DNA of 59,180 bases from Akkermansiaceae bacterium (GCA_029866215.1 JARWZU010000035.1:1-59180), one strand, 5' to 3'; numbered from the stretch's first letter, positions 38,599 to 47,680 are shown. Notes: generated by a model not told the origin, from the sequence alone. Program-made: numbers and translations.

Positions 38599-39426
38599 TT
38601 AGATCGCCTGCGCAAGATGCTTCATGAGGATCGCGGCTTTGTAGGCGTGGTTTACTCGGTAGCGCTTAGTAAAGACCTTGAATCGACCTTCCCTCATTTG
38701 GTCAAGTAAGGCGTGATAAATCTCGCCCATGATTTCGGCCGAAATAAGGCAGTGGCGGTCCCCCTCCGAAAGGGCGGTCGCGGCCTCATGATAGAACATC
38801 TCTGCCTTGCTGGCTTGATCATTCATCAGTGCGATGAAGCGCTCGTCCCAAACCCGCGCGATGAGGTCATGCTCGGTGTAGTTGAAGCGAGCTAGATCTG
38901 CGAGTGGTAAGTAGATTCTGCCGCCATTGGAAAGATCTTCGCCAACGTCCCGCAGGATATTGGTCAGTTGCAAGGCTCGTCCCAGCGCAATCGCATAGCG
39001 CTCGGATTCTGGATCTTTGCATCCCAAAATTTGGATCGAAACTAGACCCACCGCGCAGGCGACTTTCCAGATATAATTGGAGAGTTCATCCCAAGTTGCA
39101 AATCGTTGGACATGGAGATCCATCTGGCAGCCCTCGATGATGGCTACGAGGAGTTCGTTTTGAATTCCGTGGCGGCTACGTAATGAAAGCAGCTCTTGCT
39201 GGAAATCCGTTGGATCTTTAAACCCATGAATGAGCCCATTTTTCCAGAGCTCCAATGAGGTTGCTCGCTCATCCGACGCGATGGCTGGATCATCTGCTAG
39301 ATCATCCATGATGCGGCAAAATGCATAGAAAACCACCATGTCATCCCGCAACCCACGTGGTAGAATTTTCAGGGCGAATGCGAGGTTCGACTTCGCCTTG
39401 CGAGTGATTTCGGAGGCAATCGACAT
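38599..39426 (-). CDS. Squalene/phytoene synthase family enzyme
   Basis: About 275 residues starting at the ATG 39424-39426 (MSIASEITRKAKSNLAFALK). This ATG shares its A with the lepB stop (TGATG), so translation is coupled. The two aspartate-rich motifs that bind diphosphate through magnesium are FCRIMDDLADDPA and LTNILRDVGEDLSNGGRIYL. RYRVNHAYKAAILM closes the domain. The enzyme joins two prenyl diphosphates head to head to give squalene or phytoene; squalene for hopanoids, or a carotenoid, are both open. An extended start at 39465 would overlap lepB and is rejected. Confidence 0.87.
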   Translation of the reverse strand: MSIASEITRKAKSNLAFALKILPRGLRDDMVVFYAFCRIMDDLADDPAIASDERATSLELWKNGLIHGFKDPTDFQQELLSLRSRHGIQNELLVAIIEGCQMDLHVQRFATWDELSNYIWKVACAVGLVSIQILGCKDPESERYAIALGRALQLTNILRDVGEDLSNGGRIYLPLADLARFNYTEHDLIARVWDERFIALMNDQASKAEMFYHEAATALSEGDRHCLISAEIMGEIYHALLDQMREGRFKVFTKRYRVNHAYKAAILMKHLAQAI

Positions 39427-40721
39427 CAGCGAATGAAGCCCCAGTGCCCCGTGGTGACTGGCCACAGAGCAAAAAGGGCTGGACCCACCAAATTAAATTC
39501 TTTCACCGGACCCCAGTAGCGAGAGTCGAGCGAGTTCCCCGTGTTGTCACCCAGCGCCGCGTATTCACGCATGCCGGGTCGGGCATTTGCGGTCAGGCTC
39601 AGCGTGGCATCTGCGGTTGCAAGAAATTGAGAAAGTTTCTTGCCATGGTGCGGGGCTTCATTCGGGCTGGCCAGACCATAGCCATTTGGATTGATCTGAT
39701 AGGCACCTTCCGCATGAATCACCCGCTGAATCCCTGGCTCCTGAGCGATTTTCCCATCAACTAACAGATTAGGTGATTGGATCGATAGGGTGTCACCCGG
39801 TACACCGCAAAGGCGTTTGATATAGTGTGATCCTGCGCCTTGTTCGCCGCTGCGCTGCTTGATACCTTTAATGGCGATCGTGTCGAACACGAAAACCTCA
39901 CCACGCGTGGGCTTGCGAAATTGATAGGAAAATTTGTCAACAAGGACAAGGTCCCCGGAATCGATAGTTCCCTCACAGATCACCATCCCCTTTGGGATCA
40001 AGCCACCATTGTGAATTGCGTAGTTGAGCGCGTTGCTGAGGCCGATGCTCGAACACGGGTTAATCGGGGCGGGGAGGCGGATGGGCTCTGAGTCCGAAAA
40101 GCGAATCTCTGAGCGGCTGAAAAAATGCAAATACTGAATGTCTCTGATGTCCAGCCCGCCTTGGGGAGTGATGGCGATGTGCCGGTCGCGATCGTTAATT
40201 TCGCAGACATAGGTCCTGCCGCGCAGGGCTTTTTCGGCGAGACGCTGAGGCAAGCTCGGCCATTGGTCTTTCTTCAATGGCGTGCCGATGATGCCGTTCA
40301 GGGTTGGCTGCATCGATCCCGTTGGGATGCGGAAAGGTTGAATGTAGTAGGCTCGAAGACCAAGGGCGATCACGATCGCAACAAACATCACCTCGACGTT
40401 TTCCTCAAACGCGCCCTGCGGCCTTTCGCGCGGCAACGCATTTTCACACATGGTGGTGAGTTGTTTGGATGCTTCTTTCACCATCGCTTGGTCCTTCGCC
40501 TTGATGGCGGCGTGCAAATCTTCTCGGCGGGAGTTGATTTCCGCCACGCGCTCCGGCGTGAGCAGGTCACGTTTGTAATCGATGAATTTCTTCGCGGCCT
40601 TGACTAAGTGCAGGGCCTCTTTTTTCCACTTCGGCGTGAACATGGCAGGACTGTCGCTTTTGATGAACGGTTCTGCAAGCATGGAGAGCTTACGTAGGCC
40701 GATTGTCACCGACGATCCCAT
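39426..40721 (-). CDS. lepB: Signal peptidase I, long form
   Basis: 431 residues, far more than a typical LepB. Residues 1-105 are a charged helical extension (EALHLVKAAKKFIDYKRDLL and so on) placed before the membrane helix VMFVAIVIALGLRAYYIQPF. The catalytic Ser is S136 in RIPTGSMQPTL and the general base Lys is K302 in YIKRLCGVPGD. Box E is AALGDNTGNSLDSRYWG. Between Ser and Lys lies an insertion of about 100 residues (KKDQWPSLPQRLAEKALRGR to LNYAIHNGGLIPKGM). It cleaves signal peptides of exported proteins on the periplasmic face. The overlap with the prenyl synthase gene is unexplained. Confidence 0.9.
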   Translation of the reverse strand: MGSSVTIGLRKLSMLAEPFIKSDSPAMFTPKWKKEALHLVKAAKKFIDYKRDLLTPERVAEINSRREDLHAAIKAKDQAMVKEASKQLTTMCENALPRERPQGAFEENVEVMFVAIVIALGLRAYYIQPFRIPTGSMQPTLNGIIGTPLKKDQWPSLPQRLAEKALRGRTYVCEINDRDRHIAITPQGGLDIRDIQYLHFFSRSEIRFSDSEPIRLPAPINPCSSIGLSNALNYAIHNGGLIPKGMVICEGTIDSGDLVLVDKFSYQFRKPTRGEVFVFDTIAIKGIKQRSGEQGAGSHYIKRLCGVPGDTLSIQSPNLLVDGKIAQEPGIQRVIHAEGAYQINPNGYGLASPNEAPHHGKKLSQFLATADATLSLTANARPGMREYAALGDNTGNSLDSRYWGPVKEFNLVGPALFALWPVTTGHWGFIR

Positions 40722-40779
40722 CAGCTTTTTCAGAAAAGCGGCCTTGAAAATGATTGGGGTTTAGTGCAACCTGTTGGCG

Positions 40780-41241
40780 ATGAAAATGAAACCATTGATT
40801 TGTTTGCCCGTGATTTTCTGGCTCTCGTCGTGCGCTCAAGATAGCCTGACAGGAGACACCTATTCTCGGGGTGAAGCTCGCCAGTATCAGTCGGTTAGCA
40901 CCGGCCGAATCACGGCGATCCGCCCAGTTAAAATTGAGGGAGGCAGTGACGCCGGCATGCTGGTGGGAGGCCTAGCAGGCGGATTGTTGGGCAGTAACCT
41001 CGGCAAGGGGAGGGCGGCGAACACCGCTGGCGCAATCGGGGGTGCTCTGCTAGGTGGCACAGTTGGCTCGCGGGCTGAGCAGTCGATGGGAACCCGCCAA
41101 GGGATCGAAATTACGGTTCGTTTGGATGACGGTGGCTCCCTTGCCGTCGTGCAGGAAGTCAGCCGCAACGAACAGCGCTTCATGATCGGTGACCGAGTCC
41201 GGGTTATATCGAGCGGCGGGCGCACTCGCGTCGCCTTCTAA
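40780..41241 (+). CDS. Glycine-zipper outer-membrane lipoprotein, SlyB-like
   Basis: About 153 residues starting at the ATG 40780 (MKMKPLICLPVIFWLSSCAQ; lipobox LSSC). Residues about 55-105 form a glycine zipper (AGMLVGGLAGGLLGSNLGKG, then AGAIGGALLGGTVGSRAEQ), a pair of tightly packed membrane or membrane-surface helices. The C-terminal half (GIEITVRLDDGGSLAVVQEV to DRVRVISSGGRTRVAF) is the SlyB/17-kDa antigen beta domain. Members stabilise the outer membrane and are often stress-induced. The gene is divergent from lepB, with a 58-base gap. Confidence 0.83.
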   Translation: MKMKPLICLPVIFWLSSCAQDSLTGDTYSRGEARQYQSVSTGRITAIRPVKIEGGSDAGMLVGGLAGGLLGSNLGKGRAANTAGAIGGALLGGTVGSRAEQSMGTRQGIEITVRLDDGGSLAVVQEVSRNEQRFMIGDRVRVISSGGRTRVAF

Positions 41242-41330
41242 GCCATTCGCGGAGGTTTTTGTCTCAGCGGCTTGCCTAGCTTGATGTGGGCAAGTCGCTT
41301 TGCCCGCTCAGTTGCTTCGCAGCTAGCCAC

Positions 41331-41777
41331 TCAGCGTTCTTGGTCGGCTCCTAGGATTTTCCGCACATCACTGTGAAGACGAAGTGCAATCTCGTTAGAA
41401 ATGTCCTTGTCCTTAGCCTTTCCGTTGACTCCGATGTTGATGGAGGGAATTTTGGTTCCTTTGGGGGTGTCAGCCTCACCCACTTTCACGAAAAGCCGCG
41501 CGGCAACGAGATCCGCAGCTTCCTCATTCGACGCGAGTTTCCACTTTTTCGCTAATTCTAGCTCTTTACTCAACGAAAGCAGGTACTGGTGCTCGCCGAG
41601 CTTCTGCTTCAATTCTTTGGAAAATTGGAGTTTTTTGTCGCCAGACAGCTCGGGATTGACGGGCAGCGGCACCCAAACTGGGTAAGGCCGGTTTTGTTTA
41701 TAAACTCGGATGCCGATAAAGCCGGCTCCTAAAGTGAATACCAATAACACCACACCAGCGATGATCCAACGTTGCAT
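41331..41777 (-). CDS. Membrane-anchored hypothetical protein
   Basis: 148 residues with one N-terminal membrane helix (IIAGVVLLVFTLGAGFIGIR). A periplasmic or cytoplasmic domain follows: WVPLPVNPELSGDKKLQFSK, a Lys/Glu-rich helix and NIGVNGKAKDKDISNEIALR. No family is recognised. It is divergent from the M16 peptidase, whose start at 41825 lies 47 bases away, so the two promoters share that space. Confidence 0.6.
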   Translation of the reverse strand: MQRWIIAGVVLLVFTLGAGFIGIRVYKQNRPYPVWVPLPVNPELSGDKKLQFSKELKQKLGEHQYLLSLSKELELAKKWKLASNEEAADLVAARLFVKVGEADTPKGTKIPSINIGVNGKAKDKDISNEIALRLHSDVRKILGADQER

Positions 41778-41824
41778 TGACGCTGTTTATACGTCATCCA
41801 ACTTGTCGTCCAAGCCCGAAATTC

Positions 41825-44338
41825 ATGGAATATCCACCGACTGCTGCCACCGCTGATACGCTCGCAAATGGGCTCACCTTGATTCTCGACCCAGATCCCA
41901 CCGCCCCGGTGATCAGTGTTCAAATCTGGGTTGCAACCGGCAGCATGCACGAGGATCAGCACCTCGGCGCTGGGATTTCTCATTTCCTTGAGCACATGGT
42001 CTTCAAAGGCACTCGCGATTACGACGGGGACACACTGGCTTCGACCGTGCAAGCGGCGGGCGGGCATTGGAATGCCTATACGAGCTTTGACCGTACGGTT
42101 TACTACATCGATGGGCCGTCTCACTCGTTGCCGGTCTTCATCAAGACGCTGATGAACCTGGTTTTTTGGCCAAACCTTCCCGAATCTGAATTTGAAAAAG
42201 AAAAAGACGTTATCCGCCGGGAAATCGACATGGGCCTCGACGATCCTGACAACGTCGCTTCTCGCCTGCTTTTTTCCACGGTTTTCACGGACGACCCGCG
42301 CCGGCATCCGGTGATCGGACATCGACATCTTTTTGACGCAATCCGCCATCAAGATCTAACAGAATACCACCGGAGCAGGTACACGCCCGATCGCTGCCAC
42401 GTGGTCATCTCTGGTGACTTTTCTCCGGAGGACGCGAGAACGATGGTCGAGGAGTTGACGGCGTGTTGCTTGCGTGGAGGCGGCCGAGAGCCTCTGGTTT
42501 TAAAAGATCCTCCGCAGATTGGCCCCCGGCGTTCGAGTGGGACCTTTGCCATTCCAACCAGCAAGGTCTCCATCGCGTGGAAGGCACCTGCGCTCGATCA
42601 TCCCGACGCTCCAGCCTTCGATTTGCTTGCTGGAATTTTAGGTCGCGGTCGTGCCTCGCGCCTTCACCGTCGGCTACGCGAGGAACAGGAACTCGCGCTA
42701 GAAATCTCAGCATTTTCGTGGATGGGCCCCGGTCGTGAAGGCCTGCTCGCGGCTTCGGCCGATGCAGATCCGGCGAAGCGCGACGCCTTGATCGCTGCAA
42801 TCCTAACAGAAGTTTCTTCTGTGGCAGCGAGCGAGCTGGACGATGACCTTGCCAAGGCAAAGCGGCAGATTTTCGCCAGCCAGTTTCGCGGTCTAACCAC
42901 CGCCTCGGGTCGTGCAGCAGACCTCGCGTCGAATTGGCACGAAGCGCGAGACCTCGATTTCACTCGGCGCTACCTTGCAGCGATCCAAGCCGTCACCGTC
43001 GAGGACATCAGACGCGTCGCTGCCACGCTTGCGGACGAGAGACTCAGCCTTATCATTTTGAATCCATTGGATTCTGCCGCACCAACTCGGATCGGCAAAT
43101 CGGCACGTGCCCTGGAAGAAATTCAAGTCCATCTTCTTTCGAACGGGTTGACTCTAGCACTCATCCCAGACCGCCGTGTGCCATTGGTGCACCTCCAAGT
43201 CGCCGTTCGTGGTGGGCTTCCCTCGGAGGTTCTCGAAACCAATGGCCTCAATCAGCTGCTCGCTTCAACCCTGTCCAAAGGCACACGCTCGCGCACGGCG
43301 CAGGAGATCGCGGTGACCCTCGAGTCGCTCGGCGCATCGATCAGCGCCAGCACTGGCAACAACGCGCTTCTTGTCCAAGCAGGCGGACTGGCGCCGGATT
43401 TCACAACGATCCTCGACGTGTTTGCGGAGGTGATTGTGTCGCCCTTACTGGCAGATGAGGCGATCAAACGCGAGAAAGCAAGTCAACTTGCGGCACTTGA
43501 AGAAGCCCTCCAAGACCCGCTGCACACTGGGTTCCGCGCCCTCCGCCAAGCGGTGTTTGGTGACCATGGCTACGGTCTCGATGCCTTAGGTTCACCAGAA
43601 AGTTTGGCCCCATTAGACCAAGCGGCGCTCAGCGCTCATCACTCGAACCATTTCAACGGGGCAAACATCACGCTCGCCATCGCCGGTGATTTTGACCCTA
43701 CGACGATCCTCGACTCGATCAGCGAAAAATTCTCGGCGCTCCCTGTCGGTCAGCCGTGGAGCATCCCCACGAGCCGCGTGACGACCGGCCAATCCGTGAC
43801 ACATCATTTGCCGAAAAACCAAGCGGTTCTTACCATCGGATTTCCAGGCACCACGGTGAACGGGGCGGAACGCCACGCGTTGGCAATGATTCAAGAATAC
43901 GCCTCAGACATGGCGGGCCCACTTTTCACCCGCATCCGTGAGGAGCTCGGTCTGGCCTATCAGGTCGGAGCCACGCAGTTTCTCGGTTACGACAGCGGGC
44001 TTTTCACCTTCTACATGGCCACCTCACCCGAACAAGTGGATCTGGCTCGCCGCGAACTGCTTACGGAAATCGGCAAAATTGCCGAGGCCGGAATCCCGGT
44101 TGAAGCATTTGAGCGCGTGCGTTCCACGGTGCTCAGCGGCCTCGCGATTCAACAACAATCGATCGCGGCCACCGCCCGTCACGTTGCGCTGGATCTTTTG
44201 TTCGGTCACCCAGCCGACGAATTCCGCCGCTTGCCTGCTGCCTATCTGGCCCTAACGCCTAAACAGGTGAGGCAAACCGCATCACGCGTTTTTTCGGTGG
44301 CCCCTACCATCGTGACAGTCTTGCCTGAGCCCTGTTAG
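41825..44338 (+). CDS. M16-family zinc metallopeptidase, two fused M16 units
   Basis: About 837 residues from the ATG at 41825 (MEYPPTAATADTLANGLTLI). The first M16 unit (about 10-430) has the inverted zinc motif HFLEH (H53, E56, H57), with the third ligand in FEKEKDVIRREIDM about 75 residues on. The second unit (about 435-837) has no HXXEH (QLLASTLSKG instead) but keeps the LLFGHPADEFRRLPAAYLAL ending. So the chain holds one active and one inactive pair of domains, like pitrilysin/PqqL-type enzymes rather than processing-peptidase heterodimers. No signal peptide is seen. The gene carries the polar word CTAACAG at 42355 and 42803 (both coding Leu-Thr) and its reverse at the stop. Confidence 0.88.
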   Translation: MEYPPTAATADTLANGLTLILDPDPTAPVISVQIWVATGSMHEDQHLGAGISHFLEHMVFKGTRDYDGDTLASTVQAAGGHWNAYTSFDRTVYYIDGPSHSLPVFIKTLMNLVFWPNLPESEFEKEKDVIRREIDMGLDDPDNVASRLLFSTVFTDDPRRHPVIGHRHLFDAIRHQDLTEYHRSRYTPDRCHVVISGDFSPEDARTMVEELTACCLRGGGREPLVLKDPPQIGPRRSSGTFAIPTSKVSIAWKAPALDHPDAPAFDLLAGILGRGRASRLHRRLREEQELALEISAFSWMGPGREGLLAASADADPAKRDALIAAILTEVSSVAASELDDDLAKAKRQIFASQFRGLTTASGRAADLASNWHEARDLDFTRRYLAAIQAVTVEDIRRVAATLADERLSLIILNPLDSAAPTRIGKSARALEEIQVHLLSNGLTLALIPDRRVPLVHLQVAVRGGLPSEVLETNGLNQLLASTLSKGTRSRTAQEIAVTLESLGASISASTGNNALLVQAGGLAPDFTTILDVFAEVIVSPLLADEAIKREKASQLAALEEALQDPLHTGFRALRQAVFGDHGYGLDALGSPESLAPLDQAALSAHHSNHFNGANITLAIAGDFDPTTILDSISEKFSALPVGQPWSIPTSRVTTGQSVTHHLPKNQAVLTIGFPGTTVNGAERHALAMIQEYASDMAGPLFTRIREELGLAYQVGATQFLGYDSGLFTFYMATSPEQVDLARRELLTEIGKIAEAGIPVEAFERVRSTVLSGLAIQQQSIAATARHVALDLLFGHPADEFRRLPAAYLALTPKQVRQTASRVFSVAPTIVTVLPEPC

Positions 44339-44374
44339 AAAAGCGGGTCAGACGGAGGCCTCGCGTTCTAACAG
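44332..44374. other. Inverted pair of the TCTAACAG word between convergent genes
   Basis: CTGTTAGA (44332-44339, at the stop of the M16 gene) and TCTAACAG (44367-44374, near the 3' end of ogt) are exact reverse complements separated by 27 bases. They could form an 8-bp stem and act as a bidirectional terminator. They could also simply be two members of the polar word set in opposite orientation. Confidence 0.35.
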
Positions 44375-44908
44375 AGAACGCTTGCGATCCACGCCCCAGC
44401 GGTATCCGGAAAGTCGGCCGTCGCGACCCACCACTCGATGGCACGGAATCGCGACCGCGATGGTGTTCGCCGCACAGGCAGCAGCGACGGCTCGGATCGC
44501 ACGGGGTGAATCAATTCGTTTCGCGACGTCCGTGTAGCTGGCGGTAGATCCAGCAGGGATTTCACGTAATGTCTGCCAGACGCGTAGCTGGAAAGCGGTG
44601 CCTCGGAGGTCAAGCGGGAGGTCGAGCCGCCCCGTCGGCAATTCAAGAAATCGGGTGACCTCGGTCAGTGGGCTCAGGTGATCTTCGCCATGGTCGACCA
44701 GCCGAGCGCGGGGGAAATTTCCCTGTAATTCGGCGACGAGCTGGTTGGGTCGGTCATGGAGAAAAATCGCACAGACCCCGATTTCAGACGAAGCGGCAAG
44801 CACCCATCCGAGCGAGCATTTCCCAATGCCAAAGTGAATCCGTTCTTCCACTGATGTCTTGGGTGAACCCCGCCGAACCATAAGCGAAGTGTTCACCCGC
44901 TGCCCCAC
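44348..44908 (-). CDS. ogt: Methylated-DNA-protein cysteine methyltransferase
   Basis: 186 residues. The N-terminal domain contains FGIGKCSLGWVLAASSEIGV, as in the C-terminal half of Ada and in Ogt. The C-terminal winged helix has TASYTDVAKRID, the RAVAAACAANTIAVAIPCHR active-site stretch with acceptor Cys156, and the specificity segment VVGRDGRLSGYRWG. It removes O6-alkyl groups from guanine in DNA in a single-turnover reaction. It converges with the M16 gene and is divergent from ispG. A TCTAACAG word in its 3' part codes Leu-Leu-Glu. Confidence 0.93.
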   Translation of the reverse strand: MGQRVNTSLMVRRGSPKTSVEERIHFGIGKCSLGWVLAASSEIGVCAIFLHDRPNQLVAELQGNFPRARLVDHGEDHLSPLTEVTRFLELPTGRLDLPLDLRGTAFQLRVWQTLREIPAGSTASYTDVAKRIDSPRAIRAVAAACAANTIAVAIPCHRVVGRDGRLSGYRWGVDRKRSLLEREASV

Positions 44909-44982
44909 GGCGGGCGAGCGAAATCTCAGGTGAAACGCAATCGTTGCGGCGCACGGGATTCTCGGTTATACCGACCGTAGAA

Positions 44983-46809
44983 ATGAATTCAACCGCATCC
45001 CTGAGTTACTGCCCAGACCTGTTGCAATACTCCCGCCGCCGCGCCCGCGAGGTGATGGTCGGAAATGTCGGTCTCGGCGGTAACCACCCGATCCGTGTGC
45101 AATCGATGATCACCTCCGACACCCGCGACACGTCTGCCTGCGTCGCTGAGGTGCTGGCACTGGCCGAAGCCGGGTGCGAAATTGTGCGAATCACCGCGCA
45201 AACCCGGATTTACGCAGCCAATTTGGAGAACATCGCTCGCGAAGTCCGCGCCGCAAAATGCGAGGTTCCACTCGTCGCCGACATCCATTTCAAACCCGAC
45301 GCCGCCCTCGAGGCCGCAAAGTGGGTCGAAAAAATCCGCGTGAATCCCGGCAACTATGCCGACAAAAAGAAGTTTGAGATCCGTGAATACAGCGACGCGC
45401 AATACGCGGAGGAACTCGAGCGAATCCGCGAGGAGTTCACCCCACTCGTCAAGCTCTGCAAAGATCTTGGCCGAGCGATGCGGATCGGCACCAACCATGG
45501 GTCGCTATCAGACCGCATCATGAATCGCTACGGTGACAGCCCGCTTGGGATGTGTGAGAGCGCTCTAGAGTTCGCCCGGCTCGCCCGTGAAAATGATTAT
45601 CATAATTTCGTATTCTCGATGAAGGCGTCGAACCCCAAGGTCATGATCGAGGCGTATCGTTTGCTGGTCGCACGACTCGATGAAGAGGGGCCAGATTGGA
45701 ATTACCCCATCCATCTCGGCGTCACCGAGGCAGGCGATGGCGAAGACGGTCGGATCAAGAGCGCGATCGGGATCGGTTCATTGTTAGCCGATGGCATCGG
45801 TGACACGATCCGCGTCTCACTCACCGAGGACGCCGTCCATGAAATCCCGGTGGCGCAAGCGTTGGCAGCGCCTTACAACGAATTCCGCCCATGCATCGAT
45901 CCATCCAAAATGGATAATCAGATTTCTGCAATCCAGGATCCTGCCGACCCAGCATTGTCCGCATCCTACGATCCATTTTCCTACGAAAGACGTCGTAGTT
46001 CGATGATCACTGTGATGGGGCACGAGCTTGGGGCCGATCGCACGGTGCGGGTCTTCACCACGCAAGAGCGCTGGAATGCGGTCGCTCACAAGATCAACGG
46101 CATGGGTGACTTCAAGCCTGAGATCATTGCCGAAAAATCTGGAGTGCTTGAAATTGACCCGCGGGATGCTGCGGCCGTATTCGCCCTCAATGGCGAGCTT
46201 GAGCCAAAGCTGGTGACGGTGATGGATGGACTCGACCTTGAGGTGATCCACGCATTTCGCACCTTGGCGTCTCGCGTCGATCCCCGCCACCCCGTGCTGC
46301 TGAAAGACACGCTGCATCCACCCCATGGGGAAACGGATTTCGCCCAAGCACTTCTTCCGGCTGCACAAAATATCGGCTCGCTCCTCTGCGATGGGATTGG
46401 CGACGCCATTCTCGTCCGGGGCGAGGCGGCGCCAGGTCAGTCGCTGCGGCTCGCATACAACATCCTCCAAGCCGCCGGATCTCGGATTTTTAAAACAGAC
46501 TACGTCGCCTGCCCGAGCTGCGGCCGCACGCTTTTCAACCTCCAGAGCACCACCCAAAAAATCCGCGCGGCCACGGGGCACCTCAAGGGCGTACGAATCG
46601 CGGTGATGGGCTGCATCGTCAACGGTCCCGGCGAAATGGCAGATGCCGACTTCGGCTACGTGGGCGGTGCCCCCAACAAGATTAACCTCTACGTAGGAAA
46701 AACCGCCGTAAAATTCAACATCCCGGAAGGAGAAGCGGTCGCACGATTGACCGATCTGATCCGTGAACACGGAAAATGGGTGGACGCACCCGATCCGGTC
46801 AGCGTATAA
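44983..46809 (+). CDS. ispG: HMBPP synthase IspG (GcpE), large type
   Basis: About 608 residues from the ATG at 44983; an in-frame start at 44944 is less likely. It converts methylerythritol cyclodiphosphate to hydroxymethylbutenyl diphosphate, the penultimate isoprenoid step of the MEP pathway. The TIM barrel (IRVQSMITSDTRDTSA, then RITAQTRIYAANLENIAREV) and the iron-sulfur domain (DYVACPSCGRTLF and VAVMGCIVNGPGEMADADFG-like block, here RIAVMGCIVNGPGEMAD) are present. An extra central domain of about 200 residues (from IDPSKMDNQISAIQDPADPA on) makes it the large type known from plants, Chlamydiae and Bacteroidetes. clpS follows after 10 bases. Confidence 0.95.
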   Translation: MNSTASLSYCPDLLQYSRRRAREVMVGNVGLGGNHPIRVQSMITSDTRDTSACVAEVLALAEAGCEIVRITAQTRIYAANLENIAREVRAAKCEVPLVADIHFKPDAALEAAKWVEKIRVNPGNYADKKKFEIREYSDAQYAEELERIREEFTPLVKLCKDLGRAMRIGTNHGSLSDRIMNRYGDSPLGMCESALEFARLARENDYHNFVFSMKASNPKVMIEAYRLLVARLDEEGPDWNYPIHLGVTEAGDGEDGRIKSAIGIGSLLADGIGDTIRVSLTEDAVHEIPVAQALAAPYNEFRPCIDPSKMDNQISAIQDPADPALSASYDPFSYERRRSSMITVMGHELGADRTVRVFTTQERWNAVAHKINGMGDFKPEIIAEKSGVLEIDPRDAAAVFALNGELEPKLVTVMDGLDLEVIHAFRTLASRVDPRHPVLLKDTLHPPHGETDFAQALLPAAQNIGSLLCDGIGDAILVRGEAAPGQSLRLAYNILQAAGSRIFKTDYVACPSCGRTLFNLQSTTQKIRAATGHLKGVRIAVMGCIVNGPGEMADADFGYVGGAPNKINLYVGKTAVKFNIPEGEAVARLTDLIREHGKWVDAPDPVSV

Positions 46810-46819
46810 ACCAAACTCC

Positions 46820-47101
46820 ATGTCTGACACCGACACACTCATCCAGACCGAAGAAGTCACCTCGCTCGATGTTCCATGGAACGTCGTGGTCAATGACGAC
46901 CCCGTCAATCTCATGGGCTATGTCACGTTTGTTTTGACCAAAGTTTTCGGCTATGACGAAAAAAAGGCCTCCATCCTCATGATCCAAGTGCACCGCCAAG
47001 GACGCTCGATCGTTTGGACCGGCGAGCGCGAGAAGGCCGAATTCTACGTTCAGCAGCTCCAAGGGCATCAGTTGAAAACCACCCTCGAAAAATCCCAATG
47101 A
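46820..47101 (+). CDS. clpS: ATP-dependent Clp protease adaptor ClpS
   Basis: 93 residues from the ATG at 46820 (MSDTDTLIQTEE). The binding pocket for N-terminal degrons is visible: PWNVVVNDDPVNLMGYVTFV with the Asn-Asp-Asp patch, then MIQVHRQGRSIVWTGEREKA. ClpS delivers N-degron substrates to ClpA/ClpC. Its stop overlaps the next start (ATGA at 47098-47101), so the two are coupled. The next gene is DUF2017-like, the same pairing known from actinobacteria. Confidence 0.9.
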   Translation: MSDTDTLIQTEEVTSLDVPWNVVVNDDPVNLMGYVTFVLTKVFGYDEKKASILMIQVHRQGRSIVWTGEREKAEFYVQQLQGHQLKTTLEKSQ

Positions 47102-47592
47102 AAGCCATGCCCACGCTCGAAGGTGGACTTCGGATCGATACGGAAAATTTCAACGATTGGGGCATACTCCGCTCGATCGTCGTCGATGCCAATGACGCCA
47201 CGACCCACGACCTAGCCAGCCGGATGGGTGCACTGCTCAGCGAAGAGGCCGGCGGCGAGGACTGGCAAGAATACATCGTTCCAGATCTGCGCGAGGGCTT
47301 TCACGACGAACTCGCCCAAGTCGGCGCGGCCATCGAGTCGGCAATCCACATCGCCGACAGCGGACCTGGCCCGATTTGGATCAACCGCGATGAGGTATTC
47401 CCATGGTACAGTGCGCTCAATCAGGCACGCCTCGCATTAGAAGAAAGATATCATTTTGGTCCCGCGGAAACGATTAGCCTCGAGGGGAACGATCCCGTAA
47501 GGCGGTCCGCCTTCATGCGCTCGAAATTTTACTGCGCGATCCAATGTCTTCTGTTAGATCATGTGATGGGCCCTTCCAAGGCCCCCCAGTAA
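47098..47592 (+). CDS. DUF2017-like protein coupled to clpS
   Basis: About 164 residues from the ATG at 47098, which overlaps the clpS stop. It begins MKAMPTLEGGLRIDTENFND and is mainly helical: DLREGFHDELAQVGAAIESA, then WYSALNQARLALEERYHFGP and AFMRSKFYCAIQCLLLDHVM. The last stretch and the gene order resemble DUF2017 proteins found directly after clpS in actinobacteria. The assignment rests on weak similarity plus context, and a role as a ClpS partner is inference. Confidence 0.6.
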   Translation: MKAMPTLEGGLRIDTENFNDWGILRSIVVDANDATTHDLASRMGALLSEEAGGEDWQEYIVPDLREGFHDELAQVGAAIESAIHIADSGPGPIWINRDEVFPWYSALNQARLALEERYHFGPAETISLEGNDPVRRSAFMRSKFYCAIQCLLLDHVMGPSKAPQ

Positions 47593-47641
47593 AACCCCTA
47601 ACGCCACAGCGGATTCATCGAGACATCTTCTCGTTGGGATT

Positions 47642-47669
47642 TGCGTAAGCGACGTACGCATCACTTTTT
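47642..47669 (+). terminator. Possible rho-independent terminator
   Basis: TGCGTA (47642-47647) pairs with TACGCA (47655-47660) around a seven-base loop, followed by TCAC and a five-T run. It would end the ispG-clpS-DUF2017 transcript before the convergent glycosyltransferase gene. The stem is short, so confidence is moderate. Confidence 0.45.
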
Positions 47670-47680
47670 GTTAGAAATCG

